From Streptomyces sp. PsTaAH-137 (GTDB lineage Bacteria > Actinomycetota > Actinomycetes > Streptomycetales > Streptomycetaceae), in NCBI RefSeq assembly GCF_003259365.1, contig NZ_QLLY01000008.1, forward strand, positions 1 to 64,000: a stretch of DNA of 64,000 bases, read 5' to 3'. The translations under genes and the position numbers were made by a program. Of the stretch, positions 26,189-35,308 are shown piece by piece. The stretch's first letter is position 1; every line of letters starts with the position of its first letter. The notes under the pieces are model-generated. The model saw only the letters and a list, made by a program, of their open reading frames with translations. It did not search any database and was not told the origin of the DNA.

Positions 26189-26263
26189 GGCCGGGGCCGG
26201 GGCACAGGCCGGACGAGCGCTCGCCCCGCGCCGGGGTGCCGCCTTGCCCACCCTGCCGCCCCT

Positions 26264-26356
26264 GGCGGCAGATTGCCCAAGGCTGCGGCGGGCGGGCGGC
26301 AGACTGCCCACGGCGGCGACGGGCGGGCGGCAGACTGCCCAAGGCTGCGGCGGGGG
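26264..26356. repeat. 31-bp tandem repeat, three copies
   Basis: Units start at 26264, 26295 and 26326 with GGCGGCAGA(T/C)TGCCCA. Each contains TGGGCAGTCTGCCG-like dyad potential (GGCAG...CTGCC). The first and third units are nearly identical; the middle one differs at several bases. The rest of the 326-base gap 26189-26514 is GC-rich with no gene, ending in a possible promoter region before the DUF559-type gene. Confidence 0.85.
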
Positions 26357-26514
26357 CGGTGTTACCGAATGGGGGCATCCTCGGGCGTAACCTCCCGTGC
26401 GGCCTGGGGTTTTCGGCAGGTTGGGGGGCTGACTTTAGGGCGGGCTTGTCCGGGTTTGCCGACAGGGGTGTAACAGCGGTTAGCGGGGGCGGTGCCGGTG
26501 GGCACAACCACCTC

Positions 26515-27582
26515 ATGAACCACAACACCCCCCTCTCCCCCCGCCCCCTGCGCCACCTGGTCACGGCCCAGCGGCGCGTCCTGAGCGGTGCCCAGTTGAA
26601 GGCGCACGGGGTCCCGGCCGCCGCCGCGCAGGAGCAGTGCCGGGCGGGCGGGCCCTGGCAGCAGCTGCTGCCGGGGGTGTTCCTGCTGCACCCGGGGCCG
26701 CCGACCGGTGAAGAGCGGCTGCACGCGGTGCTGTTGTACGCCGGGCGGATTCCGCAGCGGCGCGTCCCGGGCGTGCCCGTGCAGCCCGCCGCGGGCGAGC
26801 CGCACGGGGCGCCCACCGCCTCGTACACCGACGTGCTCGTCACCGGGCTGGCGGCGCTGGCCCTGCACGGGTTCTCGGCCGCTCCCCCGCTGCTCTCCCT
26901 CGACCACGTCGACGTGCTCGTGCCGCGCACCCGGCGGCTGCGGTCGACCGAGTTCGCGCGGCTCGTGCGCGCGCCGGGGCTGCCGGTTCCCGTCCTGCTC
27001 GACGGGGTTCCGGTGGCGCCGGTGCCGCGGGCGCTCGCGGACGCCGTGGCGCAGCTCTCCGACGCGGAGGCGGTGCGCCGGCTGCTCACCGAGGCGGTGC
27101 GCGGCGGCCACTGCGACCCGGCGTCCGTCGTACGGGAGTTGACGGCGGCCCGGCTGCTGACCCGGCCGCACGTGGTGGCCGCCGTGGACTCGCTGCTCGC
27201 GGAGGGGCGGGCGATCGCCGAGGACCGGCTGTACGCGATGGTCCGCGAGGGCGGCCTGGAGGACCCGGTGTGGAACGTGGACCTGCGCCTGCCGGGCGGC
27301 CCGCACCTGGGCGGGGTGGACGCCTACTGGCCGGACCACGCGGTCGCCGTCGAACTGGACACGCGGGCGCCCAGGGCGGGCCTCGGCGGGGACGACGACC
27401 CGCTGTTCAGCCAGTACGTCCGCAAGCGCGAGCACCTGGAGCGGCTCGGGATCACGGTCGTGCACATCACGCCGAGGAAGCTGCGCGAGTCGATCGAGCA
27501 GCAGGCCGCCGTCGTCCGGACCGCGCTGATGGCGTCCGGCGACCGGGACCCGGCGGCCTATGTCGTGGTGCTGCCCCGGTAG
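26515..27582 (+). CDS. AbiEi/DUF559-type protein with a putative nuclease-fold C-terminus
   Basis: 355 aa. The N-terminal 90 residues (RRVLSGAQLKAHGV...LLPGVFLLHPGPP) resemble the winged-helix region of AbiEi-type antitoxins. The middle includes LVTGLAALALHGF. The C-terminal 110 residues look like a DUF559/VSR-type PD-(D/E)xK fold: GGVDAYWPDHAVAVELD supplies the D...ExD pattern, and KREHLERLGITVVHITPRKLR fits the closing strand and helix. ATG 26515 is used. No toxin partner is adjacent, so this is probably a stand-alone actinobacterial protein of unknown role, possibly DNA-related. Confidence 0.7.
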   Translation: MNHNTPLSPRPLRHLVTAQRRVLSGAQLKAHGVPAAAAQEQCRAGGPWQQLLPGVFLLHPGPPTGEERLHAVLLYAGRIPQRRVPGVPVQPAAGEPHGAPTASYTDVLVTGLAALALHGFSAAPPLLSLDHVDVLVPRTRRLRSTEFARLVRAPGLPVPVLLDGVPVAPVPRALADAVAQLSDAEAVRRLLTEAVRGGHCDPASVVRELTAARLLTRPHVVAAVDSLLAEGRAIAEDRLYAMVREGGLEDPVWNVDLRLPGGPHLGGVDAYWPDHAVAVELDTRAPRAGLGGDDDPLFSQYVRKREHLERLGITVVHITPRKLRESIEQQAAVVRTALMASGDRDPAAYVVVLPR

Positions 27583-27611
27583 TGACGGACCGGGGCGGCG
27601 TCAGGAGGGGA

Positions 27612-27649
27612 GCGAAGGGGCGGGGCCGCGCGAGGCACCGCCCCTTCGC
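27612..27649. terminator. bidirectional terminator
   Basis: GCGAAGGGGCGG (27612-27623) pairs with CCGCCCCTTCGC (27638-27649), a 12-bp perfect stem between the convergent DUF559-type and phosphoesterase genes. Confidence 0.85.
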
Positions 27650-27660
27650 AGGGTCGCCTC

Positions 27661-29430
27661 CTACTTGCGCAGCACCAGCTCCGTGTTGCGGTCCCCCGGC
27701 GTGCCCGACAGCGTCGCCCGCGATCCCGGGGCGTTGAAGGCGAGTTCGCGGTAGAGGGCGGCCAGGCCGGTCTGGCTGAGGTCGGAGAAGTCGGTGCGGT
27801 GCGGCGCCGAGGACTCGATGAGCGTGGTGAACAGCGAGAGCGTGCCGTCGTGGTTGTCGGTGATCTCGATGATGCGGGCCAGCTGCGGGAAGTCGACGTG
27901 GGAGGCGGTGGAGATCTCCCAGAAGCCGGCCGAACCGCCGGTGCCCTTGTGCGGGGTGATGGCGTTCTTGTGGCTGTGGCCGTTGACCCAGGCGACGACC
28001 GGGCGGTGGGCGGCGAGCAGCGCGGCGAGTTCGTCGCCGCCGTGGCGGCGCTCGCCGGGGTGGCCGGGGTCCTCGTTGAGGTTGCGCATGGTCTTGCTGG
28101 TGTGGTGGGAGAAGACGACGACGTGGTCGCCGTCGCGCTCGGCCGCCTTCAACTGAGCCGTGAGCCACTTGAGTTGCGTGGTGCCGAGCGAGCCCTCGTA
28201 GTGGCCGCCGGGGTCGGTCGAGTCGAGGCTGACGCCGACGACGTCGTCCGAGACGCGGAACGTGTAGTACTGGGTCTTCGCGGCGAGGTTGGCCTGCGTG
28301 TAGCCGTGGCCGACCGGGCCGGGCCCGGTCCTGGCCGGGTCGAGGTGGGCCGCGACGTACTCGGTGGGTGTGAAGGGCGCGCGGGACTCGTCGGGGGTGA
28401 CCGGGCGCATGTGCCGGGCCTGCGCGCGCAGCAGCCGCTCGAACTCCCGGCCGCGCGGGTCGCCGCCCTGCTTGACGTTGTCCCAGATCGCCTTGCCCTG
28501 GGCGGCCGGGAGGTCCATCAGCTTGCGGCCGCCGACGGCGAGTTCGGCGAAGTAGGAGTCGCCGGGGGCGTAGCAGCCGCCGGGCAGCGCGTCGTGGTTG
28601 CCGACCGTGGAGTACCAGGGCAGCTTCAGGCCGGGGCTGCGCACCTCGGAGATCGCGGCGGCCAGGAAGCCGTCGAGGCGCGGGAAGCGGTGGTCCCGCT
28701 TGTCGGTGTCGCGCAGCGCGGAGTCGGGGTGCCAGTAGAGCGGGATGCCGCTGTTCTGGACGCCCTCGTAGTGGCGCGGGTCGCCGGTGTTGGGGGTGAT
28801 GCGGCCGCCGCTCATCGCGGTGAGGAACCAGTCGAGTTCGCAGCGGGCGTTGTTGTCGGTGTTGTCGCCGGTCGTCATCACGAAGTGCAGCGGCGCCGCG
28901 GTGACCGGCGCGCCGCGCAGGGCGTTGACCCGCTCGACGAGCGCCACCGCGCCCGCGACGGACAGCGACTCCTGCGGGCGCCAGGCGCTCGACGTCTGGG
29001 AGCGCAGGTACTCGTAGCGCAGCGGGTGCTGGACGTCGACCAGGTGCAGGTCGGTGAACTGGACGAAGGCGGCGAGCGCGGTGCGGCGGGCGGCGCGGCC
29101 GGAGCGGGCGGCCCGCAGGTCGGAGCGGACCACGCGCGGCCAGGCCGGGCCGTCGCCCAGGCGCCGGAAGCCGGAGCCGTGCCCGGTGGCGACGGAGTCG
29201 AGGGTGGTGCCGCGGGTGTACGGGACGCGGGCGGCCTCGGACGCCTCCGGGAGCTCGCGGGTCAGCGCCTGTGCGGGTGCGGGACCGGCGGCGGCCTCGT
29301 GCCCGCCGGGGCCCAGGAGGTAGCCGAAGCCGGCGATCGCCGCCGTCCCGGTGAGCGCGCCGGTCGCGGCCAGCACGGTACGGCGGTCGATGTCTGCGGC
29401 GGCCTTGGTGACAGAGCGTGTGCGCGGCAT
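27661..29430 (-). CDS. Tat-exported metallophosphoesterase
   Basis: 589 aa. A twin-arginine signal (DRRTVL followed by a hydrophobic stretch to about residue 40) indicates folded export. The calcineurin-like phosphoesterase motifs are in order: FTDLHLVDVQ (D-x-H), TTGDNTDNN (GDxxD-like), TVGNHD (GNHD), FSHHTSK and NGHSHKN (GHxH). The organisation suits the secreted actinobacterial phosphoesterase family; the natural substrate is unknown. ATG 29430 has GGGGAGA upstream. The 220-base gap to the Nudix gene leaves room for a promoter, and phosphate control is possible though no PHO box was identified. Confidence 0.9.
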   Translation of the reverse strand: MPRTRSVTKAAADIDRRTVLAATGALTGTAAIAGFGYLLGPGGHEAAAGPAPAQALTRELPEASEAARVPYTRGTTLDSVATGHGSGFRRLGDGPAWPRVVRSDLRAARSGRAARRTALAAFVQFTDLHLVDVQHPLRYEYLRSQTSSAWRPQESLSVAGAVALVERVNALRGAPVTAAPLHFVMTTGDNTDNNARCELDWFLTAMSGGRITPNTGDPRHYEGVQNSGIPLYWHPDSALRDTDKRDHRFPRLDGFLAAAISEVRSPGLKLPWYSTVGNHDALPGGCYAPGDSYFAELAVGGRKLMDLPAAQGKAIWDNVKQGGDPRGREFERLLRAQARHMRPVTPDESRAPFTPTEYVAAHLDPARTGPGPVGHGYTQANLAAKTQYYTFRVSDDVVGVSLDSTDPGGHYEGSLGTTQLKWLTAQLKAAERDGDHVVVFSHHTSKTMRNLNEDPGHPGERRHGGDELAALLAAHRPVVAWVNGHSHKNAITPHKGTGGSAGFWEISTASHVDFPQLARIIEITDNHDGTLSLFTTLIESSAPHRTDFSDLSQTGLAALYRELAFNAPGSRATLSGTPGDRNTELVLRK

Positions 29431-29651
29431 GGCGCGGTCTCCCCGAGTGCGAACGCTTCGACAGTGGCGGCCGGGCGGCGCCGTTGGGCACTGCCCGTCC
29501 GTACTGGATGGTTGGCATCGGGGGTGACCTGCGCGTGAACGGCGACGCAACGCGCAGCGCCGATCACCGTACGTGGATCACCGGACTCCGCGCCGGGGCG
29601 CGCGTCAGGTCCGTGTTGTCATGCGCGGGAGGGTGAGCCGCTCTCTCGCGG

Positions 29652-30146
29652 TCACTCTGTGTTCACCTCGCGGGGAAGGGCGGGCCCCGCGCCGGGCTTC
29701 GGGTGCAGGTGTCCGTCGCCCGGGCGCTCGCGCCACAGGGCGAGCCCGACGTCGACGAGTTCGACCCGGGGCAGGTCGGGGACGGCGGCCAGATCGTGCC
29801 AGGCGGCCATGTCCGTGGAGCCGTTCTCCTCGTGCCGCAGGGTGCCGCCGGTGATCGCGCCCTCGTAGACCAGGCGCAGTCCGTGGAAGTCGGCGACCTT
29901 GCCCAGCTTGCGGGGGTAGCGGCGCAGCACGGAGTGGACGCCCAGGAGGGTGCCGGGCCTGAGGGTGTAGCCGGTCTCCTCGTCGACCTCGCGGATCACG
30001 GTGTCGTACGGGTCCTCGCCGTGGTCCATGCCGCCGCCGGGCAGCGTCCAGCGGCGGCTGCCGTCGCCCGCGACCCAGCGGGCGAGGAGCACCTGTCCGT
30101 CCCGCACGCACACCGCGTACGCGGCCACCCTCAGCTCTTTGTGCAT
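29652..30146 (-). CDS. Nudix hydrolase
   Basis: 164 aa, cytosolic. The Nudix box GX5EX7REVXEETGY is complete at residues 38-60, so the enzyme should bind Mg and hydrolyse a nucleoside-diphosphate-linked compound. No extra domain identifies the substrate. The C-terminal 20 residues (HPKPGAGPALPREVNTE) look disordered. The stop is followed by the upstream region of the phosphoesterase gene on the same strand. Confidence 0.92.
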   Translation of the reverse strand: MHKELRVAAYAVCVRDGQVLLARWVAGDGSRRWTLPGGGMDHGEDPYDTVIREVDEETGYTLRPGTLLGVHSVLRRYPRKLGKVADFHGLRLVYEGAITGGTLRHEENGSTDMAAWHDLAAVPDLPRVELVDVGLALWRERPGDGHLHPKPGAGPALPREVNTE

Positions 30147-30474
30147 TCCCGAACGCTAGAGGCATCCGGGCCGATGCGCAGGGGGATGGGCGGGTTTCGC
30201 CCGGTGCCGGGGGCCGGGCTCTACGCCCGTAGCGGGGGCAGGTGAACCACGAGATCTTCAAAAGCGTTCAAGGGACTGGACAATTACGTCCGGATGGCGG
30301 GGGTTTGGGCGCGGTGGCGTATGGCGGAATGCCGCCATGGCCACCTCCCGTCTCGGGCAACTCTCCCCAAACCGTGGTCACTTACGTAAAGCTGAGCGGT
30401 CATCCGGCACCGAAATCCGGAGTCGTTCCGATCATCTCGATCGTCCGTCTTCACCTTACGTAGCAGGGATGCTG
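30147..30474. other. 328-base intergenic region upstream of the subtilase gene
   Basis: No gene seen. TTACGTAA (30382-30389) and a second TTACGTA (30456-30462) lie upstream of the protease start, the latter just before the ribosome site AGCAGGG. They could be regulatory, but I cannot name a factor. The left part holds the promoter region of the Nudix gene. Confidence 0.5.
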
Positions 30475-33400
30475 ATGACCCTCGATCCCCAGCGCGCACC
30501 CATATCCGGTGCGAGACGCGCGGCCCGGCTCGCGGCCGCCGCGGGCCTGGTGGCCGCGCTCACCACGGCCGGGCCGATATCCATGGCCGCCGCGGCGGGC
30601 ACGGACGCCGCGCCGGCCACCGACCCCGCCGTCAAGTCGGCCAGCGACAAGCTCGGCTCGCACGACGCCGAACTGCTCGCCGCCGCCAAGGCGGACCACG
30701 ACAAGAACGTGACCGTCATGGTCGCCACCGCCCCCGGCAAGACGGAGGCCGTGGCCGAGCAGTTCGACTCCGTCAAGGGCGGCTCCGTCGGCCGCACCTA
30801 CGACAAGCTCGGCTATGTCCGGGCGACGCTGCCCACCGGCAGGGCCGAGGCCGCCATCAAGGCCGCCGAGAAGCTCGACTCGGTGCTCGGCATCGATCTG
30901 CGCCAGGAGATCGCGCTCGACGACCCGACGCCGTCCGCCGACACCACCAAGGGCGCGTCGCGGCACTCCACCGGCTCGTACAGCGGTCCGGGGAAGAACA
31001 CCCCCGCCAAGAACCCGTACAACCCGTCCTTCGAGACGGGCGCCGTCGACTTCGTGAAGGACAACCCGAAGGCCGACGGGCGCGGTGTCACCATCGGCAT
31101 CCTCGACTCCGGTGTCGACCTCGGCCACCCGGCGCTCCAGAAGACCACGACCGGCGAGCGCAAGATCGTCGACTGGGTCACCGCGACCGACCCGATCGTG
31201 GACGGCGACGCGACCTGGCGGCCGATGGTCACCCAGGTCTCCGGCCCGACGTTCACGTACGGCGGCCGCACCTGGAAGGCGAAGGCCGGCTCGTACGGCG
31301 TCAGCACCTTCTCGGAGGCGGCGACGACCGGCGGCGACGCCAAGGGCGACGCGAACCGGGACGGCGACACCACCGACAAGTGGGGCGTGCTCTACGACGC
31401 CGCCGCGGGCACGGTGACCGTCGACCTGAACGACAACGGCGACTTCACCGACGACACCCCGATGAAGCCGTACAAGGACGGTTACCAGATCGGCTACTTC
31501 GGCAAGGACGACCCGTCCACCGATGTCGTCGAGCGCCAGCCGTTCGTCGTGGAGATCCGCAAGGACGTCCCGATGGACCCCTACGGCGGTGACTGGGTCG
31601 GCCAGAAGCGCGACTTCGTCAACATCGGCGTGATCGAGTCCGAGCACGGCACGCACGTCGCCGGCATCACCTCGGCCAACTCGCTGTTCGGCAACAAGAA
31701 CATGAACGGTGCCGCGCCCGGCGCGAAGATCGTCTCGTCGCGTGCCTGCACCTGGTCCGGCGGCTGCACCAACGTCGCGCTCACCGAGGGCATGATCGAC
31801 CTCGTCGCCAACCGCGGCGTCGACATCGTGAACATGTCGATCGGCGGTCTGCCGGCGCTGAACGACGGCAACAACGCGCGCTCGCTGCTCTACACGCGCC
31901 TCATCGACCAGTACGGCGTGCAGCTGGTGATCTCGGCGGGCAACTCCGGCCCCGGCGCGAACACCATCGGCGACCCGGGCCTGGCCGACAAGGTCGTCTC
32001 GGTCGGCGCCTCGATCTCCAAGGAGACCTGGGCCTCGAACTACGGCTCGCAGGTGAGCAAGTCGTACGCGATGATGCCGTTCTCGTCGCGCGGCCCGCGT
32101 GAGGACGGCGGCTTCACGCCGACCATCACCGCGCCCGGCGCCTCGATCAACACCACCCAGACCTGGCTGCCCGGTTCGCCGGTCGCCGAGGCGGGCTACT
32201 CGCTGCCGGCCGGCTACTCGATGCTCCAGGGCACCTCGATGGCCTCGCCGCAGGCCGCGGGTGCGAGCGCGCTGCTGCTCAGCGCCGCCAAGCAGAAGCA
32301 CATCGGCCTGTCCCCGGCGAAGCTGCGCACCGCGCTGACCTCGACCGCGGACCACATCAAGGGCGAGCAGGCGTACGCCGAGGGCTCCGGCCTCATCGAC
32401 ATCGAGGACGCCTGGAAGTCCATCCGGCACGGGGCGAGCGCGCACACGTACACCGTGAAGGCGCCCGTCGACACCGCGATCGACTACGCGCTGGCGACGC
32501 CGGGCTTCGGCACCGGCATCTACGACCGCGAGGGCGGTCTGAAGGCCAAGCAGAAGAAGACCTACGACGTCACGGTCACCCGCACGTCCGGGTCGTCCAA
32601 GCCGGTCCGGCACAAGCTGTCGCTGAAGAACAACGCCGGTGACACCTTCGACATCGTCGGCTCCAGCACGGTCTGGCTGCCGCTGAACAAGCCGGTCACC
32701 GTGAAGGTGCAGGCGCGGCCGGACTCGGCCGGGCTGAAGAGCGCGATCCTCCGGGTCGACGACCCGGGCACCGAGGGTGTGGACCAGCAGATCCTGGCGA
32801 CCGTCGTCGTCTCGACGCCGGTGGCCAAGCCGTCGTACACCTTCGCCGCCAAGGGCTCGGTGCAGCGCAACAGCACCACGTCGTACTTCCTCACCGTCCC
32901 CGAGGGCGCCAAGGCGCTCCAGGTGCGGATGAGCGGGCTGAAGGACAAGAGCCAGACCCGGTTCATCTCCATCCACCCGTACGGTGTCCCGGTCGACGAC
33001 ACGTCGACGCCGAGCTGCTACCCGAACTACGGCGACGGATCGGGCAACGGCTGCCGCCCCGACCTGCGTTCGTACGCGGACCCGCAGGCCGGTGTCTGGG
33101 AGGTCGAGGTCGAGGCGCGCCGCACCTCGCCGCTGCTCGACAACCCGTACCAGCTCGATGTCGCCGTGCTCGGCGCCGCGTTCGACCCGGCCGTGCAGAC
33201 GGTCACCGAGGCGAAGGTCGGCGTTCCGGCCGACGTCTCCTGGAAGGTCACGAACAACTTCGCGGCCATCAACGGCGGCAAGCTCCAGGGCGGTGCGCTC
33301 GGCTCGTCGAAGACGGACCGGCCCACCATCGCCAACGGCGCGACGCAGACCTCCGAGGTCGTCGTGCCCGAGGGCGCGGACAAGCTGACGGTCGCCATCG

Positions 33401-33804
33401 GCAACACCTCCGACAAGTCCGCCGACCTGGACCTGACGGTCTACGACGAGAACGGCACCCAGGTCGGGCTGTCCGCGGACGGCGACTCCGAGGAGGCGGT
33501 GACGATCGCCAAGCCGGCCGCCGGTACGTACACGGTCGAGGTCGCCGGATACTCGGTGCCGGCCGGGACGACCGAGTACGACTACTCGGACGTCTTCTTC
33601 TCGTCGGCGCTCGGCACGGTCACGGTGGACGACTCGAAGCCGGTCACGCTGGCCAACGGCGCGTCCACCTCGGTGTCCGCGCAGGTCACTGCCGCCGCCC
33701 CGGCGCCGGAGGGACGCGAGTTCTTCGGGCAGGTGCAGCTCCTGAACGAGCGCGGTGTCGTCACCGGCACCGGCAGCGTGCAGATCGAGAAGGTCACCGA
33801 GTAA
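30475..33804 (+). CDS. secreted S8-family (subtilisin-like) serine protease
   Basis: 1109 aa. A signal peptide ends in MAAAA near residue 42, then a pro-region of about 150 residues. The catalytic triad is Asp211 (ILDSGVD), His391 (SEHGTHVAG) and Ser588 (GTSMASP), with the oxyanion Asn in SAGNSG. An insertion of about 150 residues separates Asp and His. The C-terminal 400 residues are beta-rich and carry pre-peptidase C-terminal-like segments. The start is ATG 30475, with ATG 30469 equally possible. The role is probably extracellular peptide nutrition or development. A hairpin terminator follows. Confidence 0.93.
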   Translation: MTLDPQRAPISGARRAARLAAAAGLVAALTTAGPISMAAAAGTDAAPATDPAVKSASDKLGSHDAELLAAAKADHDKNVTVMVATAPGKTEAVAEQFDSVKGGSVGRTYDKLGYVRATLPTGRAEAAIKAAEKLDSVLGIDLRQEIALDDPTPSADTTKGASRHSTGSYSGPGKNTPAKNPYNPSFETGAVDFVKDNPKADGRGVTIGILDSGVDLGHPALQKTTTGERKIVDWVTATDPIVDGDATWRPMVTQVSGPTFTYGGRTWKAKAGSYGVSTFSEAATTGGDAKGDANRDGDTTDKWGVLYDAAAGTVTVDLNDNGDFTDDTPMKPYKDGYQIGYFGKDDPSTDVVERQPFVVEIRKDVPMDPYGGDWVGQKRDFVNIGVIESEHGTHVAGITSANSLFGNKNMNGAAPGAKIVSSRACTWSGGCTNVALTEGMIDLVANRGVDIVNMSIGGLPALNDGNNARSLLYTRLIDQYGVQLVISAGNSGPGANTIGDPGLADKVVSVGASISKETWASNYGSQVSKSYAMMPFSSRGPREDGGFTPTITAPGASINTTQTWLPGSPVAEAGYSLPAGYSMLQGTSMASPQAAGASALLLSAAKQKHIGLSPAKLRTALTSTADHIKGEQAYAEGSGLIDIEDAWKSIRHGASAHTYTVKAPVDTAIDYALATPGFGTGIYDREGGLKAKQKKTYDVTVTRTSGSSKPVRHKLSLKNNAGDTFDIVGSSTVWLPLNKPVTVKVQARPDSAGLKSAILRVDDPGTEGVDQQILATVVVSTPVAKPSYTFAAKGSVQRNSTTSYFLTVPEGAKALQVRMSGLKDKSQTRFISIHPYGVPVDDTSTPSCYPNYGDGSGNGCRPDLRSYADPQAGVWEVEVEARRTSPLLDNPYQLDVAVLGAAFDPAVQTVTEAKVGVPADVSWKVTNNFAAINGGKLQGGALGSSKTDRPTIANGATQTSEVVVPEGADKLTVAIGNTSDKSADLDLTVYDENGTQVGLSADGDSEEAVTIAKPAAGTYTVEVAGYSVPAGTTEYDYSDVFFSSALGTVTVDDSKPVTLANGASTSVSAQVTAAAPAPEGREFFGQVQLLNERGVVTGTGSVQIEKVTE

Positions 33805-33827
33805 CCCTGCGGTTGCGATGACCCGAG

Positions 33828-33857
33828 GGGGCGGACGCCATCGGCGTCCGCCCCTTT
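33828..33857 (+). terminator. terminator of the subtilase gene
   Basis: GGGGCGGACGCC (33828-33839), loop ATC, GGCGTCCGCCCC (33843-33854), followed by TTT. It sits only a few bases from the stop of the convergent gene at 33859, so it probably serves both. Confidence 0.9.
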
Positions 33858-33858
33858 C

Positions 33859-34596
33859 TCAGTACCCGGGCCCCGGGCACGTCAGCCCGCGGGCCTCCGG
33901 CAGCGCGTCGACGATGCCGCGGCGCGCGTCCTTCACACCCCAGCCGGTCTCCCAGTCCTCCCGGTCCTCGGGGAAGACGGGTGTGCGGATCAGCGTGTAC
34001 GTGCCCGGCTTCAGGTCCGCCTCCGCCGAGCCGTCCAGGGTCACGGTGAGGGTCGGCTGCTCCTCGGCCGAGCGCTCGGGGCGGTAGGAGCGGGTGACGT
34101 CGAGAACGACGCGGACGTCCCCGTCGCCGCGCGGGGTGATGCTCACGACCCGGCCCTCGACGAGGACCTTGGAGCAGGCGATGTGCAGGGCGGGCGAGGA
34201 ACTGCTCTCGTCGCCCGCGGCCTTGCCGCCGTCCGCCACCGACTTGTTGGAGGCGCCGGCGTCGCTGCTGATCCCGCCGGGCGCGTTCGAGCCGAGCCAC
34301 ACCAGGCCGCCCACGACCCCGGCCGCGCAGGCCGCCACCAGCGCGCCGAACGCGATCCGCAGCGGGCGGCGACGGCGGTCCGGCACGGGCGCGCGGACAG
34401 GTGCGGGTACGGGCTTCGGGGCGGGGCGGGCCGCCAGGGCGTCGCCGATGCCGCGCACCTGCGCGCGGAGCAGCGCGATGTCGGCCGCGACGTCCGCCGC
34501 GTCCGGCTCGTCGTCCGGCAGCGCCTCGCCGCAGACCGCGAGCATCAGGAGCCGGTCCTCACGGTTCAGGCCGTCCGTACCGTCGTTGGCCTCCAT
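33859..34596 (-). CDS. membrane protein, probable partner (anti-sigma-like) of the adjacent sigma factor
   Basis: 245 aa with a cytoplasmic N-terminus of about 78 residues, one membrane segment at about 80-102, and an extracytoplasmic domain of about 140 residues. This is the topology of membrane anti-sigma factors. It lacks the HxxxCxxC zinc motif, and the N-terminal segment does not clearly match an anti-sigma fold. Its ATG is one base after the sigma stop (TGA-C-ATG), so translation is coupled. The outer domain (VRVVLDVTRSYRPERSAEE and PGTYTLIRTPVFPEDRE) is unrecognised and may sense an envelope signal. Confidence 0.75.
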   Translation of the reverse strand: MEANDGTDGLNREDRLLMLAVCGEALPDDEPDAADVAADIALLRAQVRGIGDALAARPAPKPVPAPVRAPVPDRRRRPLRIAFGALVAACAAGVVGGLVWLGSNAPGGISSDAGASNKSVADGGKAAGDESSSSPALHIACSKVLVEGRVVSITPRGDGDVRVVLDVTRSYRPERSAEEQPTLTVTLDGSAEADLKPGTYTLIRTPVFPEDREDWETGWGVKDARRGIVDALPEARGLTCPGPGY

Positions 34597-34597
34597 G

Positions 34598-35122
34598 TCA
34601 CACCACCTCCCCTTCGCGCAGCCGCGCCCGCAGCATCCGTACCGCCGTGTGCAGCCGGCTCTTCACGGTGCCCTCGGGCACTCCGAGCTCGGCCGCGATG
34701 TCCCGGACCGGCAGATCCGCGTAGAACCGCAGCACGACCACCTGCCGCTGCTGGTCGGGAAGCTGGTCCAGGCCCTGCGCGACGGCGAGGGAGAGCACGC
34801 GCGAGTCGGCGGCGTCCCGGGCGTCCTCCTGGCGCAGGGCGGCAAGCCGCTCGCCGAGCCGCTCCTGGCGGCGCTTGGCCCGGTGCCAGTCCATGGCGAG
34901 GTTCGAGGCGACGACCGCCGCCCACGCCGAGACGTCGCGCGGCGCCTCCTCTCCCTTGGCGGCCCGCTCCAGGAGCCGCAGCCGCACCTGCTGCACCCCG
35001 TCCGGCAGCTCCGCGTACGGCATCCCGCCCAGGGACAGGACGGCCCGCACCCGGTCCTCGACGGCCGCGTCCAGGGGGTCGTCCGGCCGACCCCCCGTGC
35101 CTCTGTGCTTTCTGCGCAGCAC
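34598..35122 (-). CDS. ECF-type (sigma-70 family) RNA polymerase sigma factor
   Basis: 174 aa with sigma region 2 (VQQVRLRLLERAAKGEEAPRD... through WHRAKRRQERLG) and region 4.2 helix-turn-helix (VRDIAAELGVPEGTVKSRLHTAV). No N-terminal extension. GTG 35122 is selected because GGGGAGGGG lies just upstream; the longer frame has no support. The gene pairs with the membrane protein that follows by one base, as sigma and anti-sigma operons do. The nearby secreted protease lies beyond a terminator and is convergent, so is not part of the operon. No target promoter could be assigned. Confidence 0.9.
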   Translation of the reverse strand: MLRRKHRGTGGRPDDPLDAAVEDRVRAVLSLGGMPYAELPDGVQQVRLRLLERAAKGEEAPRDVSAWAAVVASNLAMDWHRAKRRQERLGERLAALRQEDARDAADSRVLSLAVAQGLDQLPDQQRQVVVLRFYADLPVRDIAAELGVPEGTVKSRLHTAVRMLRARLREGEVV

Positions 35123-35308
35123 AGCCCCTCCCCTCCCCCGCGTGTGTCCTACGACGCCGGACCCGCCCGGAACGTTCGCCCCCGGCCGCGAAAAGTCTGT
35201 GGCGAACCCCACGCGTCCCGCGCCTCGGACAATCGATTGGACAAGCCGGGCCTGGACAGACGCATCATGGAGCGGCACCCTGCCGCCTGCTATGTACGGA
35301 GGAACCCT

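Noticed and set aside
26264..26356. Possible CRISPR array
   Set aside because: Three contiguous 31-bp units with no spacers and no cas genes; it is a simple tandem repeat.
30382..30462. Named operator from the two TTACGTA motifs
   Set aside because: Short motifs without a known factor; recorded only as intergenic content.
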